64,000 nucleotides of DNA from Streptomyces minutiscleroticus (lineage in GTDB: Bacteria; Actinomycetota; Actinomycetes; Streptomycetales; Streptomycetaceae): NCBI RefSeq assembly GCF_014650875.1, contig NZ_BMVU01000003.1:186001-250000 (forward strand). The letters are read 5' to 3'. Shown here in pieces: positions 1-7,713 of the stretch. The notes below the pieces were generated by a model that did not search any database, was not told where the DNA came from, and was given only the letters and a program-made list of their open reading frames with translations. The position numbers and the translations under genes were made by a program. The first letter of the stretch is position 1; each line of letters begins with the position of its first letter.

Positions 1-2
1 CC

Positions 3-257
3 GGCGTGCTCTTCGCCCTGAGTGACCCCGCCCGGCTGGAACTGGTGCGCCGCCTCGCCGCCGACGGCCCCCTGGAGGTGGCCGAGTGCCAGCCGCGCTC
101 CGGTCCCATCCCGAAGTCGACCCTCTCCCACCACCTGAAGACCCTCCGCGAGGCCGGCGTCGTCCGCAACGTCCCGCACGGCCGCCGGCGCTCGATCAGC
201 CTGCGCCGCGACGAGCTCGACTCCCGCTTCCCCGGACTGCTGGACGCCGTGCTGTAG
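3..257 (+). CDS. ArsR-family winged-helix regulator, 5' truncated by window edge
   Basis: Only the C-terminal 84 residues are in the window. The frame is already open at base 3, so the true start lies upstream. The visible part begins with a typical ArsR helix (FALSDPARLELVRRLAADG). It continues into a recognition helix (KSTLSHHLKTLREAGVV) and the basic wing (PHGRRRSISLRRDEL). This is the DNA-binding core of ArsR/SmtB repressors. No cysteine metal-binding pair is seen in this part, so the inducer cannot be inferred. It converges on the OsmC gene, 51 bp away. Confidence 0.8.
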   Translation, partial: GVLFALSDPARLELVRRLAADGPLEVAECQPRSGPIPKSTLSHHLKTLREAGVVRNVPHGRRRSISLRRDELDSRFPGLLDAVL

Positions 258-308
258 AGCCGCCCGGACGTCCGCGACGGAAGGCCCCGGTGTCCTGCGG
301 CCGGTCGC

Positions 309-764
309 TCACGAGGCCGTCACCACCGTCGTCGTGACCTCGACGGGGACGGACAGGCTGTTGGCGACGTAGCACTCGCGGTGGGCCCGCTCGGCGAGTT
401 CGAGCACGTCGGCCTCGTCGGTTCCGGCCGCGACCCGGACCGTGGCGGCCAGGCGGACGGCGCCGAGGCGCGCGGGGGAGACGGTCAGGTCCAGGCGGCC
501 GGTGGCCTCGTCGTCGTACGCCAGCACCTCCACGCCGGCGCGGGCGGCGGCGCCGAGGAAGGACAGCAGCTGGCACGAGGACGCGGCCATGACCACCAAC
601 TGCTCGGGGTTGAGGCGGTCGGGGGTGCCGCGGAAGGCCGGGTCCGCGCTCAGCTCCACCCGCGCGGCGGCCGGCGGGGCGAGGGCGGTGTGGTCGCGTG
701 AGTAGGAGCGGACACCGGCGGCGGTGGAACCGTCCCAGTGCAGGCGGGTCGTGTAGCTGTGCAT
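309..764 (-). CDS. OsmC/Ohr-family peroxiredoxin-like protein
   Basis: The 151-residue protein has the length and pattern of the OsmC/Ohr fold. An N-terminal strand region is followed by a helix carrying the first conserved cysteine (MAASSCQLLSFLGAA, about residues 59-73). The second conserved cysteine lies in AHRECYVANSL near residue 130. In this family the two cysteines reduce organic hydroperoxides using lipoyl or thiol donors in the cytoplasm. It is divergent from an ArsR-type gene across a 65-bp gap that contains a strong palindrome. That arrangement suggests repression by the neighbour. The exact subtype (OsmC, Ohr or a YhfA-like member) is not resolved. Confidence 0.88.
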   Translation of the reverse strand: MHSYTTRLHWDGSTAAGVRSYSRDHTALAPPAAARVELSADPAFRGTPDRLNPEQLVVMAASSCQLLSFLGAAARAGVEVLAYDDEATGRLDLTVSPARLGAVRLAATVRVAAGTDEADVLELAERAHRECYVANSLSVPVEVTTTVVTAS

Positions 765-768
765 GGTG

Positions 769-824
769 CGACCGTAGGACCGGGAAGCTTCGGCGGACGC
801 CGAAGGAACGGTGCCGTACGGTCG
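769..824. promoter_or_regulatory. Nested dyads between osmC-like and arsR-like genes
   Basis: Bases 788-805 form a perfect 8-2-8 palindrome (CTTCGGCG, GA, CGCCGAAG). It is bracketed by a second perfect pair, CGACCGTA at 769-776 and TACGGTCG at 817-824. The dyads occupy the whole divergent intergenic gap, where a winged-helix repressor would control both genes. Binding by the product of the gene at 830 is an inference from position. Confidence 0.65.
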
Positions 825-829
825 GTGCC

Positions 830-1666
830 ATGAGCAGGGACCGGGACTTCACGACCGTGGGCAGGGCCCTCGCCGCCCCGGCGCGCTCGGTGTTCCTGAA
901 CCTGCTGATGGACGGCACCGAGCGGCCCGCCGGTGAACTGGCGCGGGCGGCCGGGGTGAGCGCGTCGACCGCCTCGGAGCATCTGGGCGTGCTGGTCGGG
1001 GCGGGCCTGGTGCGCTGCACGGCGCACGGGCGCCGCCGCCACTACTCGCTCGCGGGCCCGCAGGTCGCCGCCGCGCTGGAGATGCTCGGCGCGCTGGCCG
1101 GTGCGGCACCGGTGAGCGGGTACCGGCGCAGCCGCCAGGCACAGCGGCTGGCGGCCGCGCGGTTCTGCTACGACCACCTCGCCGGGCGTCTGGGCGTCGC
1201 GCTGGCGGACGCCTGGACGCGCCGGGGCTGGTTCGGTGAGCGCGAGGCGCTGCCGCTCACCGCCGTGGGGGCGGAGGGACTGCGCGCGGTCGGTGTGGAC
1301 GTCGACGCCGCGGTGGAGGCGCGCCGCGCCACGACGCGCGCGTGCCTGGACTGGACCGAGCGCCGCCCGCACCTGGCCGGTGCCCTGGGCGCCGCGGTGG
1401 GCCGCCGGTTCCTGGAGGCCGGATGGGTGGTGCGGCACGGCTCGGGGCGCGGCCTGGACGTCACCCGGGCCGGTCACGCCTTCGTCCGGCGGGAGTGGGG
1501 CATCGACCTGAGCCCGCCCGCCGCGGAAACGTCGCGGCCCCGGCCGGACCTGAGGGAGGATCACCTCGATCTCGACCTCGCTCCCGGCCGGACTCGAGAC
1601 CGATGGCCGGCGGAACACCGTCCCCCGGCGACCGGTGCGACCGCCGTGGAACACCGTTCCCCGTGA
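830..1666 (+). CDS. ArsR-family HTH regulator with C-terminal effector-type domain
   Basis: The ATG at 830 lies just downstream of the palindromic gap and gives 278 residues. Residues 1-95 hold an ArsR-type winged helix, with recognition helix ASTASEHLGVLVGAGLV and wing TAHGRRRHYSLAG. The next 130 residues (tyrosine, arginine and tryptophan rich, ending near REWGID) match the longer ArsR-like regulators of actinomycetes, which carry an added sensory domain. The last 40 or so residues are proline/arginine rich and encoded partly by a tandem repeat, so the native stop may have been lost or moved. The likely target is the divergent OsmC gene (inference). Confidence 0.82.
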   Translation: MSRDRDFTTVGRALAAPARSVFLNLLMDGTERPAGELARAAGVSASTASEHLGVLVGAGLVRCTAHGRRRHYSLAGPQVAAALEMLGALAGAAPVSGYRRSRQAQRLAAARFCYDHLAGRLGVALADAWTRRGWFGEREALPLTAVGAEGLRAVGVDVDAAVEARRATTRACLDWTERRPHLAGALGAAVGRRFLEAGWVVRHGSGRGLDVTRAGHAFVRREWGIDLSPPAAETSRPRPDLREDHLDLDLAPGRTRDRWPAEHRPPATGATAVEHRSP

Positions 1667-1717
1667 CCGGCACGACCACCGCGGAGCACCGTCCCCCGTG
1701 ACCGGTACGACCGCCGC
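1612..1717. repeat. Three tandem copies of a ~35-bp degenerate repeat
   Basis: The units run 1612-1647 (36 bp), 1648-1682 (35 bp) and 1683-1717 (35 bp). Each opens with GGAACACCGT or GGAGCACCGT and ends with CGACC(G/A)CCG. The first unit and a half encode the tail of the upstream regulator, and its stop codon falls inside unit 2. No spacers, transposase or gene is associated with them. Confidence 0.8.
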
Positions 1718-1816
1718 GGGCGCCTCCGGCCGGCGCGGCACCGGCCGGCCCCTTCGCGCGGTCCGCCGACGCGACGGCGAGCGGTGCCGCCCGGCGCGGC
1801 GGCGGACCGCGCCGCC

Positions 1817-2785
1817 TCACGCCTCCGCGGAAGCCCCGTCCACCAGCAGGACGATCTTTCCCGTGGTGTGTCCGGTCTCGCCCAGGGCGTGGGCCCCGGC
1901 GGCGTCGGCCAGCGGGAAGACCTTCTCCACGTGGGCGCGCAACGCACCGGACTCCACCAGGCCGGCGATCGCGCTCATACCGGCGTGGTCGGCCTCCACC
2001 AGGAGGGTCTCCGCCCGTACGCCCCGTTCGGCGGCCTTCGCCGCCTCGTCCGGATCACCCCCGCCGAGCAGGGAGACGAGGACGCCGCCGGGGCGCAGGA
2101 CCTCCAGGGAGCGGGCGCGGGTGTCGCCGGAGAGCGGGTCGAGGACCACGTCGATGTCCTGGGCGGCGTCCCTGAAGTCGGTGGTCCGGTAGTCGATCAC
2201 TTCGTCCGCGCCGAGGGAGCGGACGAAGTCGTGCTTGGCCGCGCTCGCGGTGCCGATGACGTACGCGCCGCGGGCCTTGGCGATCTGGACGGCGAGGTGG
2301 CCGACGCCGCCGGCGGCCGCGTGGACGAGCACCCGCTGCCCCGGGGCGACCTCCGCCGTGTCGACGAGCGCCTGGTACGCGGTGAGCGCCGCGAGCGGCA
2401 GAGCGCCGGCCTGGACGTGGTCGATCCCGGCGGGCTTGTGGGTGAAGGCGCGGGCGGGTCCGGTCACGTACTCGGCGTGTGACCCTACGCCGTACGGGTA
2501 GGGGAGCATGCCGAAGACCTCGTCGCCCGGCTTGAAGAGTGTGACACCGTAGCCGACCGCCTCGACGACGCCGGAGACGTCCCAGCCGAGGACGAGGGGC
2601 AGACGGTCCAGGAAGACCTTCTGCGACCGGTGCTTCCAGTCGGTGGGGTTGACCCCGGCCGCCTTGACGGCGACCAGGATCTGGCTGACGCCCGGCGTCG
2701 GCCTGGGGACCTCGACCTCCTTCAGCACATCGGGCGTTCCGTAGGTGTCCTGGCTGATGGCGCGCATGGTGGGGTTCTCGGTCAT
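1817..2785 (-). CDS. Zinc-independent MDR-family NADPH:quinone oxidoreductase-like protein
   Basis: This 322-residue protein has the two-domain plan of medium-chain dehydrogenases. The GroES-like N-terminal half includes ILVAVKAAGVNPTDWKHRSQ and GWDVSGVVEAVG. The Rossmann half carries the nucleotide-binding loop LVHAAAGGVGHLAVQIAKA near residues 150-168. The catalytic-zinc cysteines and structural zinc lobe of alcohol dehydrogenases are absent, which places it in the quinone oxidoreductase subgroup that reduces quinones or enones with NADPH. The ATG at 2785 is divergent from the GlxA-type regulator 69 bp away, so it is a natural target of that regulator. Substrate is unknown. Confidence 0.88.
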   Translation of the reverse strand: MTENPTMRAISQDTYGTPDVLKEVEVPRPTPGVSQILVAVKAAGVNPTDWKHRSQKVFLDRLPLVLGWDVSGVVEAVGYGVTLFKPGDEVFGMLPYPYGVGSHAEYVTGPARAFTHKPAGIDHVQAGALPLAALTAYQALVDTAEVAPGQRVLVHAAAGGVGHLAVQIAKARGAYVIGTASAAKHDFVRSLGADEVIDYRTTDFRDAAQDIDVVLDPLSGDTRARSLEVLRPGGVLVSLLGGGDPDEAAKAAERGVRAETLLVEADHAGMSAIAGLVESGALRAHVEKVFPLADAAGAHALGETGHTTGKIVLLVDGASAEA

Positions 2786-2854
2786 GTGCTCAGCCTCGCG
2801 GACGGTCCCGCCGCACGCCATGGCATGATTGCCGTCTTTCGATAGGATCGTGCC

Positions 2855-3832
2855 ATGACGAGCCGTGCCCACCGTGTCGTCGTCCTCGCCCCGGACGGTG
2901 TCTACCCCTTCGAGCTCGGCATCCCGAGCCGTGTCCTGGGTGCCGCCGAGGGCCGCTACGAGGTCCTGACCTGCTCCGTGGACGGCCTGCCCGTACGCAC
3001 CAACGCCGACTTCTCCGTCACGGTCGAGCACGGCCCGGACATCCTGCGCACCGCGGGGACCGTCGTCGTCCCGCCCTCCGACCCCGCCGTCCTCACCCGT
3101 GAGCTGCCGGCCGGCACCCGGGAGGCCCTCGCCTCGATCCCCTCGGAGGCCCGGACCGTCTCCATCTGCACGGGGGCCTTCCTGCTCGCCGCCGCCGGGC
3201 TCCTGGACGGCCGCCCCGCCACGACCCACTGGGCCCTCGCGGACACCTTCCGCAGGTGGTTCCCGCGGGTGGCGCTCGACCCGGACGTGCTCTTCGTCGA
3301 CGACGGGGACGTGCTGACGTCCGCCGGGGCCGCTTCGGGCGTGGACGTCTGCCTGCATCTCCTCCGCAGGGACCACGGCGCCGCCGTCGCCAACCAGGTG
3401 GCCCGTGCGCTGGTCGTGCCGCCGTGGCGGGACGGCGGACAGGCCCAGTACATCGAGCGGCCCGTGCCCGAGGCCACGGCGAACGGCACCTCGGCCACCA
3501 GGCAGTGGGCGCTTGAGCACCTGCACCGGCCGCTCACCCTGAGGGAACTCGCCGACCACGCGAGGATGAGCCTGCGGACCTTCGCCCGCCGCTTCCAGGA
3601 GGAGGTCGGCGTGAGCCCGGGGCGCTGGCTGATCCAGCAGAGGGTGGCACGCGCCCGGCACCTGCTGGAGTCGACCGACCTGCCGGTGGACGACATCGCC
3701 GGCCAGGTCGGCTTCGCCACCGGCGCCTCGTTGCGCCAGCACCTGCACGCCTCCATCGGGGTCTCCCCGCTCGCCTACCGGCGCACCTTCCGGGGCGAGG
3801 CGGGGAGGGCGCCGGTCCCGGGCCGGTCGTGA
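2855..3832 (+). CDS. GlxA-type transcriptional regulator (DJ-1/PfpI domain plus AraC HTH)
   Basis: The 325-residue protein has an N-terminal DJ-1/PfpI-like amidotransferase fold (about residues 5-175). Its nucleophile-elbow sequence VSICTGAFLLAAAGLLDG contains the conserved cysteine. The C-terminal part is a double helix-turn-helix AraC domain (about 215-310), with MSLRTFARRFQEEVGVSP and DDIAGQVGFATGASLRQHL. Members act as cytoplasmic DNA-binding activators or repressors with an unknown ligand held in the DJ-1 domain. It is transcribed away from the oxidoreductase at 2785 and probably controls it. Confidence 0.92.
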   Translation: MTSRAHRVVVLAPDGVYPFELGIPSRVLGAAEGRYEVLTCSVDGLPVRTNADFSVTVEHGPDILRTAGTVVVPPSDPAVLTRELPAGTREALASIPSEARTVSICTGAFLLAAAGLLDGRPATTHWALADTFRRWFPRVALDPDVLFVDDGDVLTSAGAASGVDVCLHLLRRDHGAAVANQVARALVVPPWRDGGQAQYIERPVPEATANGTSATRQWALEHLHRPLTLRELADHARMSLRTFARRFQEEVGVSPGRWLIQQRVARARHLLESTDLPVDDIAGQVGFATGASLRQHLHASIGVSPLAYRRTFRGEAGRAPVPGRS

Positions 3833-4122
3833 GCGCCTCGGGCGGAAGGCACTGACGCGCGGTACGAGGGCGACGCGCGCGGAGCCGGGGACGTCGGGCG
3901 GACACCGGCGATCCGGCGGGGGAGTCCCGGAGCGTCCGGTCGTGTTCCTCGCTCGTGGTCCGTCCTCGTACCGGCCGCAGCGTCGGCGACGATGCGCGCC
4001 GCCTCCTGCGACCGGCCGGGGGAACCGCGCAGCGGCTGCTTCGTGCCGCTGCCGGCTCCCCGGCCGCGCGGGGCGTGGTGCGGCTTCGGAACGGCTCCAC
4101 CGTCCCTCACCCCATGTAGACC

Positions 4123-5034
4123 TCATGTACCGTCGGCCCGGTCTCCGTGACCGGTCCGCGCCGACAGTCCCCGGCGCAGGCACTCGGTGAGGCGCGCGGC
4201 GATGTCGCCCCCGGGGTCGAGACGAGGATTGAAGATCGTGACGTCGAGGCCGACGGCCCGGTCGCCGGCCAGCGCCGTGCGCAGCACACTCTCCAGCTCC
4301 GACCAGGTCAGACCGCCGGGAAGGCGGTGGTCGACGGCAGGCATGACCGTGTCGTCCAGGACGTCGACGTCGAGGTGGACCCAGTGTCCGGCGCGGTCGC
4401 CGCCGGTGAGCCGGCCGACCGCGGCGCGCGCCGCCGCGTCGGCGCCGGCCGTACGCACACCGTCGAGGTCGATCGCGTGCAGGCGTGGTGGCAGGGGCTG
4501 CATTCCGGCCTCGGCGGACTCGGCGGCGTCACGGAAGCCGAAGGCGACGACGTCCTCGTCCCGCAGGAGGGGACCGCGGCCCTCCAGGTCGGTGAGCAGC
4601 CGGGGGCCGCGGCCGGTGGCCAGGGCGAGTTCCATCGAGGCCGCCTCGCCGGCCGGCTCCGCCGAGGGCTGGTAGAAGTCGGTGTGGCCGTCGAGGAACA
4701 GCAGGCCGTAACGTCCGCGGCGGCGCAGGGCGAGGAGGTTGCCGAGCAGGATGCTGCAGTCGCCGCCGAGGACCAGGGGGAAGCCGCCGGCGTCGAGGAC
4801 CTCGCCGACCGCGTCGGCCAGCCGGACGGAGTACCGGGCGATGCCGACGGGGTTGAGGATCCCGGTTCCGGCGTCCCGCCCCGGTTCGTACGCGGGCGCT
4901 TCGACCCGGCCGGCCCTGGCCGCCCCGGGGTGGAGGAGCAGACCGGCGTCGAACAGCGCCGCCGGGAGGTCCTGGACGCCGGTCGGCCGCAGCCCGAGCA
5001 CGGACGGTGCCTCGATGATCGCCAGTTTCCGCAT
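4123..5034 (-). CDS. Arginase/agmatinase-fold ureohydrolase-like protein with altered metal site
   Basis: The 303-residue protein keeps the arginase fold markers. These are the LVLGGDCSI loop (residues 88-95), LDGHTDFYQ (114-121) and HLDVDVLDDTVMPA (220-233). The family binds two Mn ions through a His in GGDHS, the DxHxD triad and the SxDxDxxDP aspartates. Here the first-ligand His is Cys93, while the other ligand positions (D115, H117, D119, D222, D224) are present. Substrate specificity (arginine, agmatine, formiminoglutamate or other) cannot be assigned. Start at 5034 gives the expected MRKLAIIEAP opening. It stands alone, with more than 500 bp upstream. Confidence 0.82.
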   Translation of the reverse strand: MRKLAIIEAPSVLGLRPTGVQDLPAALFDAGLLLHPGAARAGRVEAPAYEPGRDAGTGILNPVGIARYSVRLADAVGEVLDAGGFPLVLGGDCSILLGNLLALRRRGRYGLLFLDGHTDFYQPSAEPAGEAASMELALATGRGPRLLTDLEGRGPLLRDEDVVAFGFRDAAESAEAGMQPLPPRLHAIDLDGVRTAGADAAARAAVGRLTGGDRAGHWVHLDVDVLDDTVMPAVDHRLPGGLTWSELESVLRTALAGDRAVGLDVTIFNPRLDPGGDIAARLTECLRRGLSARTGHGDRADGT

Positions 5035-5578
5035 GTCCCGCGTCCCTTCGTGACGGCCGGTCCGTGACGGGCACCCTCTCCGGCGCCGCCCGGCCGGGCG
5101 GCGCCGCCGTGAGTTCAGAGTGCCGCGACACGGGCCCGTCGTGGAGCCGTGGCGCGAGCCGTGTCCGGTCCCGACCGCTCCGGGCGGGAAGGGCCCCGCG
5201 ACGCCGAGCCCGAACCCTTGCTTCCAGCCGCGCATTCGACGACCCGGGCCCCGCACGAGGTGCGCTGCGCACCGACCGCCTCGACGAGCGGCCCCGGCCC
5301 GCCCCGAACGCGCCCGGCCGGTCCGCGAAAGGGCGCCGCCCAGTCACACGGTGTGCCGGGACGGCGCGCGTAGCGGCTCGCCGTACCGCTTCGCCGCGCC
5401 GGGCCGCGTCCTTCCAGCGGTGGTCGTGGTGGCCGTGGCGCGCGGTGGGCGGATGAGCTCCTGCCGGAGTCCGCCCATCGGGTCACCGCTGCCGGGGTCG
5501 CCGCTGTCAGCGCCCGTCGTCGGCGGGGGAGCCGGGGCCGAAGTAGTGTGATCCTGCCGTCGCCGCCCCGGGGAGATC
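5035..5578. other. Intergenic region with no supported gene
   Basis: About 540 bp separate the arginase-like gene from the next rightward reading frame. Several long frames are open here on both strands. Their translations are proline/arginine-rich low-complexity sequence of the kind expected from random high-GC DNA, and none resembles a protein family. No clear promoter or terminator was found. Confidence 0.5.
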
Positions 5579-5776
5579 ATGATCAAGTCCGTGCGGAGCG
5601 AGCCGGACCCGCCGGCCGGACCCGTCGGACACCCTCGCGGCGCCTTCCGCCCGGACCGGTCCGGCGACGACCGCCCGCCCCGCTGCGGCACCGACCCCCG
5701 CGACGCCGCCGCGGACCCGGAGCACCGCGCCCCCGTCCGGAAGACCGTCACCGACCCTCAGGAGATTGCCGTATGA
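5579..5776 (+). CDS. Possible small leader gene coupled to the Nudix gene
   Basis: An ATG at 5579 follows a purine-rich GGGGAG and opens a 65-codon frame. The frame ends in a GTATGA overlap with the Nudix ATG. The overlap and the ribosome-site-like sequence fit translational coupling. Against it, the product is proline/arginine/aspartate rich, has no recognisable domain, and could be a chance frame. I do not recognise a function. Confidence 0.3.
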   Translation: MIKSVRSEPDPPAGPVGHPRGAFRPDRSGDDRPPRCGTDPRDAAADPEHRAPVRKTVTDPQEIAV

Positions 5777-6270
5777 CCGCCGCGTCCGCCGACCTCGACG
5801 TCCACCTGATCCTCCGGCGGGGCGAGGACGTCCTCCTCGGCCTGCGGAGCGGCACCGCCCACGGCAGCGGCGAATGGGCCCTGCCCTGCGGCAAGGTCGA
5901 CCCCGGGGAGTCCGTCCTGGACGCCGCCGTACGCGAGGCCCACGAGGAACTCGGCATCACCCTCGCCCCGGCCGACCTGGTCGTCGGGCAGACCGTGCAC
6001 GCCCGGCACGGCACCACGGACCACCTCGGGGTCTTCTTCGAGGCCCGCACCTGGACGGGCACCCCGACCAACCGCGAGCCCGGCAAGTGCGCGGGGCTCC
6101 GCTGGTTCCCCCTCGGCGGGACGCCGGCACCGCTCATGGACTACTCCGCCGCGGGCCTGCGCGGCTACCTCGCCGTACCGGGCGGGCTGAGTGTCTTCGT
6201 CGGCGCTCCCGGACCCAGGACGATAGGCCCGGCGACCGCCGCGGCCCCCCGCCTCGACGGCCGCCCCTGA
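5773..6270 (+). CDS. Nudix hydrolase
   Basis: The 165-residue protein contains a complete Nudix box at about residues 40-62. It reads GKVDPGE, then a seven-residue gap, then REAHEELG, matching Gx5Ex7REUxEExGU. That loop binds divalent metal and hydrolyses nucleoside diphosphates linked to another moiety. The flanking WALPCGK and GVFFEARTW strands fit a small NUDT/MutT-type housecleaning enzyme. An AGGAG precedes the ATG at 5773. The C-terminal 30 residues are low complexity. The substrate cannot be deduced. Confidence 0.9.
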   Translation: MTAASADLDVHLILRRGEDVLLGLRSGTAHGSGEWALPCGKVDPGESVLDAAVREAHEELGITLAPADLVVGQTVHARHGTTDHLGVFFEARTWTGTPTNREPGKCAGLRWFPLGGTPAPLMDYSAAGLRGYLAVPGGLSVFVGAPGPRTIGPATAAAPRLDGRP

Positions 6271-6405
6271 CCTCACCCCCGCCCACGCCGTGCCCGCCCG
6301 GCGCACGGCTGCGGGGGAAGCGCACGCGACTCGCGAGGAGCCCGAGGACGTCACGCCGGACGGGGCGGCCCGCGCCCCCGGACGTCGCATACGCTCGGCA
6401 CCACG

Positions 6406-7647
6406 ATGAAGAGCCACCTGACCCCCCTGGAGCCGAAGGCCGACAAGGCCACGGTGCGACGGCACAACCTCAGCCTCGTCCTGAGAGCCGTGCACGACGT
6501 GGGGGAGACCACCAGGGCCGGCGTCGCCACGCACGTCGGTCTGACCAGGGGAGCGGTGTCGTCCCTGGTCGAGCAGTTGCTGGAGTACGGGTTCGTGACC
6601 GAAGGGGGCAAGACCAGCAGCGGGCAGGCGGGGCGGCCCGGCACCGTGCTGAAGGTGGCCCGGTCCGGGCCCGCGGGCCTCGGCGTCGAGATCAACATCG
6701 ACTACATCGCCGTGTGCGTCGTCGACCTCGCCGGCACCGACCGGGTCCGGGTGGTGGAGCACGTCGACAACCGGGGGGTGCCGCCCTCGGAGGTGCTGGC
6801 CCACGCGGCGGGGCTGGCCGCCCGCGCCGCCGGGTCGGCGGCCGAGCAGGACCTCGCGCCGGCCGGCGTCCACGTCGCACTGCCCGGCCTGGTCACCGGG
6901 GGCACCGTGCGCCAGGCCCCCAACCTCGGCTGGCAGCGGGTCGCCGTCGAGGGGCTGTTCGCGCAGGCGCTGTCGGCGCTGCGCCCCGACCGGCGTGCGC
7001 TGCCGGTCAGCTCCGACAACGAGGCCAACACCGCCGCGCTCGCGGAGCTGTGGTACGGCGCCGGCACCGAGGGCGTGCGCAGCTTCCTGTACCTGACCGG
7101 CGAGGTCGGCGTCGGCGGTGCCCTGGTGCTCAAGGGGGAACTGCTGCGCGGGGCGCACGGCTTCGCCGGGGAGATCGGGCACGTGGTGGTCGACCCCGGT
7201 GGCCCGCCGTGCCGCTGCGGCGCCCGCGGCTGCCTGGAGCAGTACGCCGGGCAGGCCGCCCTGCTGCGGGCCGCGGGCATCGGCGCGGACGCGGGCGTAC
7301 CGGGCGTCGCCGAACTCGGGCGCCGCGCCCGGCGGGGCGATCCGGCCGCGCTGGCGGCGGTCGAGGAGGCCGGACGGCGGCTGGGCGTCGTGGTGTCCGG
7401 GGCGGTCAACCTCTTCGACCCCGGCGCGGTCATGCTCGGCGGCGCCTACCGGGAGCTGATGGAGTGGCTGGCGCCCGCCGTCGAGCGGGAACTCGCGCTG
7501 CGCGTGGTGTCGGGCCTGTGGACCGGGGGCGGGAAGCGGCTGCGGGCCGCCTCCCCGCTGGGGGACGCGGCCCGCGGAGCGGCCGGGGTGATCGTGCGGG
7601 AGGTGCTGGAGGACCCGGTGGCCTACGCGGAGCGGGAGCGGAACTGA
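6406..7647 (+). CDS. ROK-family transcriptional regulator
   Basis: The 413-residue protein starts with a winged-helix DNA-binding domain, seen in TRAGVATHVGLTRGAVSSL near residue 45. It continues into a ROK (repressor/ORF/kinase) sugar-binding fold. The ROK zinc motif is intact as CRCGARGCLEQ (about 265-275), together with GEIGHVVVDPGG. The N-terminal HTH makes it a NagC/XylR-type regulator and not a glucokinase. It converges on the GH1/ABC sugar unit to its right and is the best candidate regulator for that unit and for the divergent GH31 gene. The sugar effector is inferred to be a xyloside or glucoside. Confidence 0.9.
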   Translation: MKSHLTPLEPKADKATVRRHNLSLVLRAVHDVGETTRAGVATHVGLTRGAVSSLVEQLLEYGFVTEGGKTSSGQAGRPGTVLKVARSGPAGLGVEINIDYIAVCVVDLAGTDRVRVVEHVDNRGVPPSEVLAHAAGLAARAAGSAAEQDLAPAGVHVALPGLVTGGTVRQAPNLGWQRVAVEGLFAQALSALRPDRRALPVSSDNEANTAALAELWYGAGTEGVRSFLYLTGEVGVGGALVLKGELLRGAHGFAGEIGHVVVDPGGPPCRCGARGCLEQYAGQAALLRAAGIGADAGVPGVAELGRRARRGDPAALAAVEEAGRRLGVVVSGAVNLFDPGAVMLGGAYRELMEWLAPAVERELALRVVSGLWTGGGKRLRAASPLGDAARGAAGVIVREVLEDPVAYAERERN

Positions 7648-7649
7648 AG

Positions 7650-7680
7650 GAGGCGGGGGCCGCCCGGCGGCCCCCGCCTC
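7650..7680. terminator. Bidirectional hairpin between convergent ROK and GH1 genes
   Basis: A perfect 13-bp stem (GAGGCGGGGGCCG at 7650-7662 with its complement at 7668-7680) encloses a 5-nt loop. It sits between two converging genes. There is no U tract, as is common for actinomycete terminators. Confidence 0.75.
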
Positions 7681-7713
7681 ACCCCCCGGCCGCGGTGCGC
7701 GGCGGTCGCGGCC

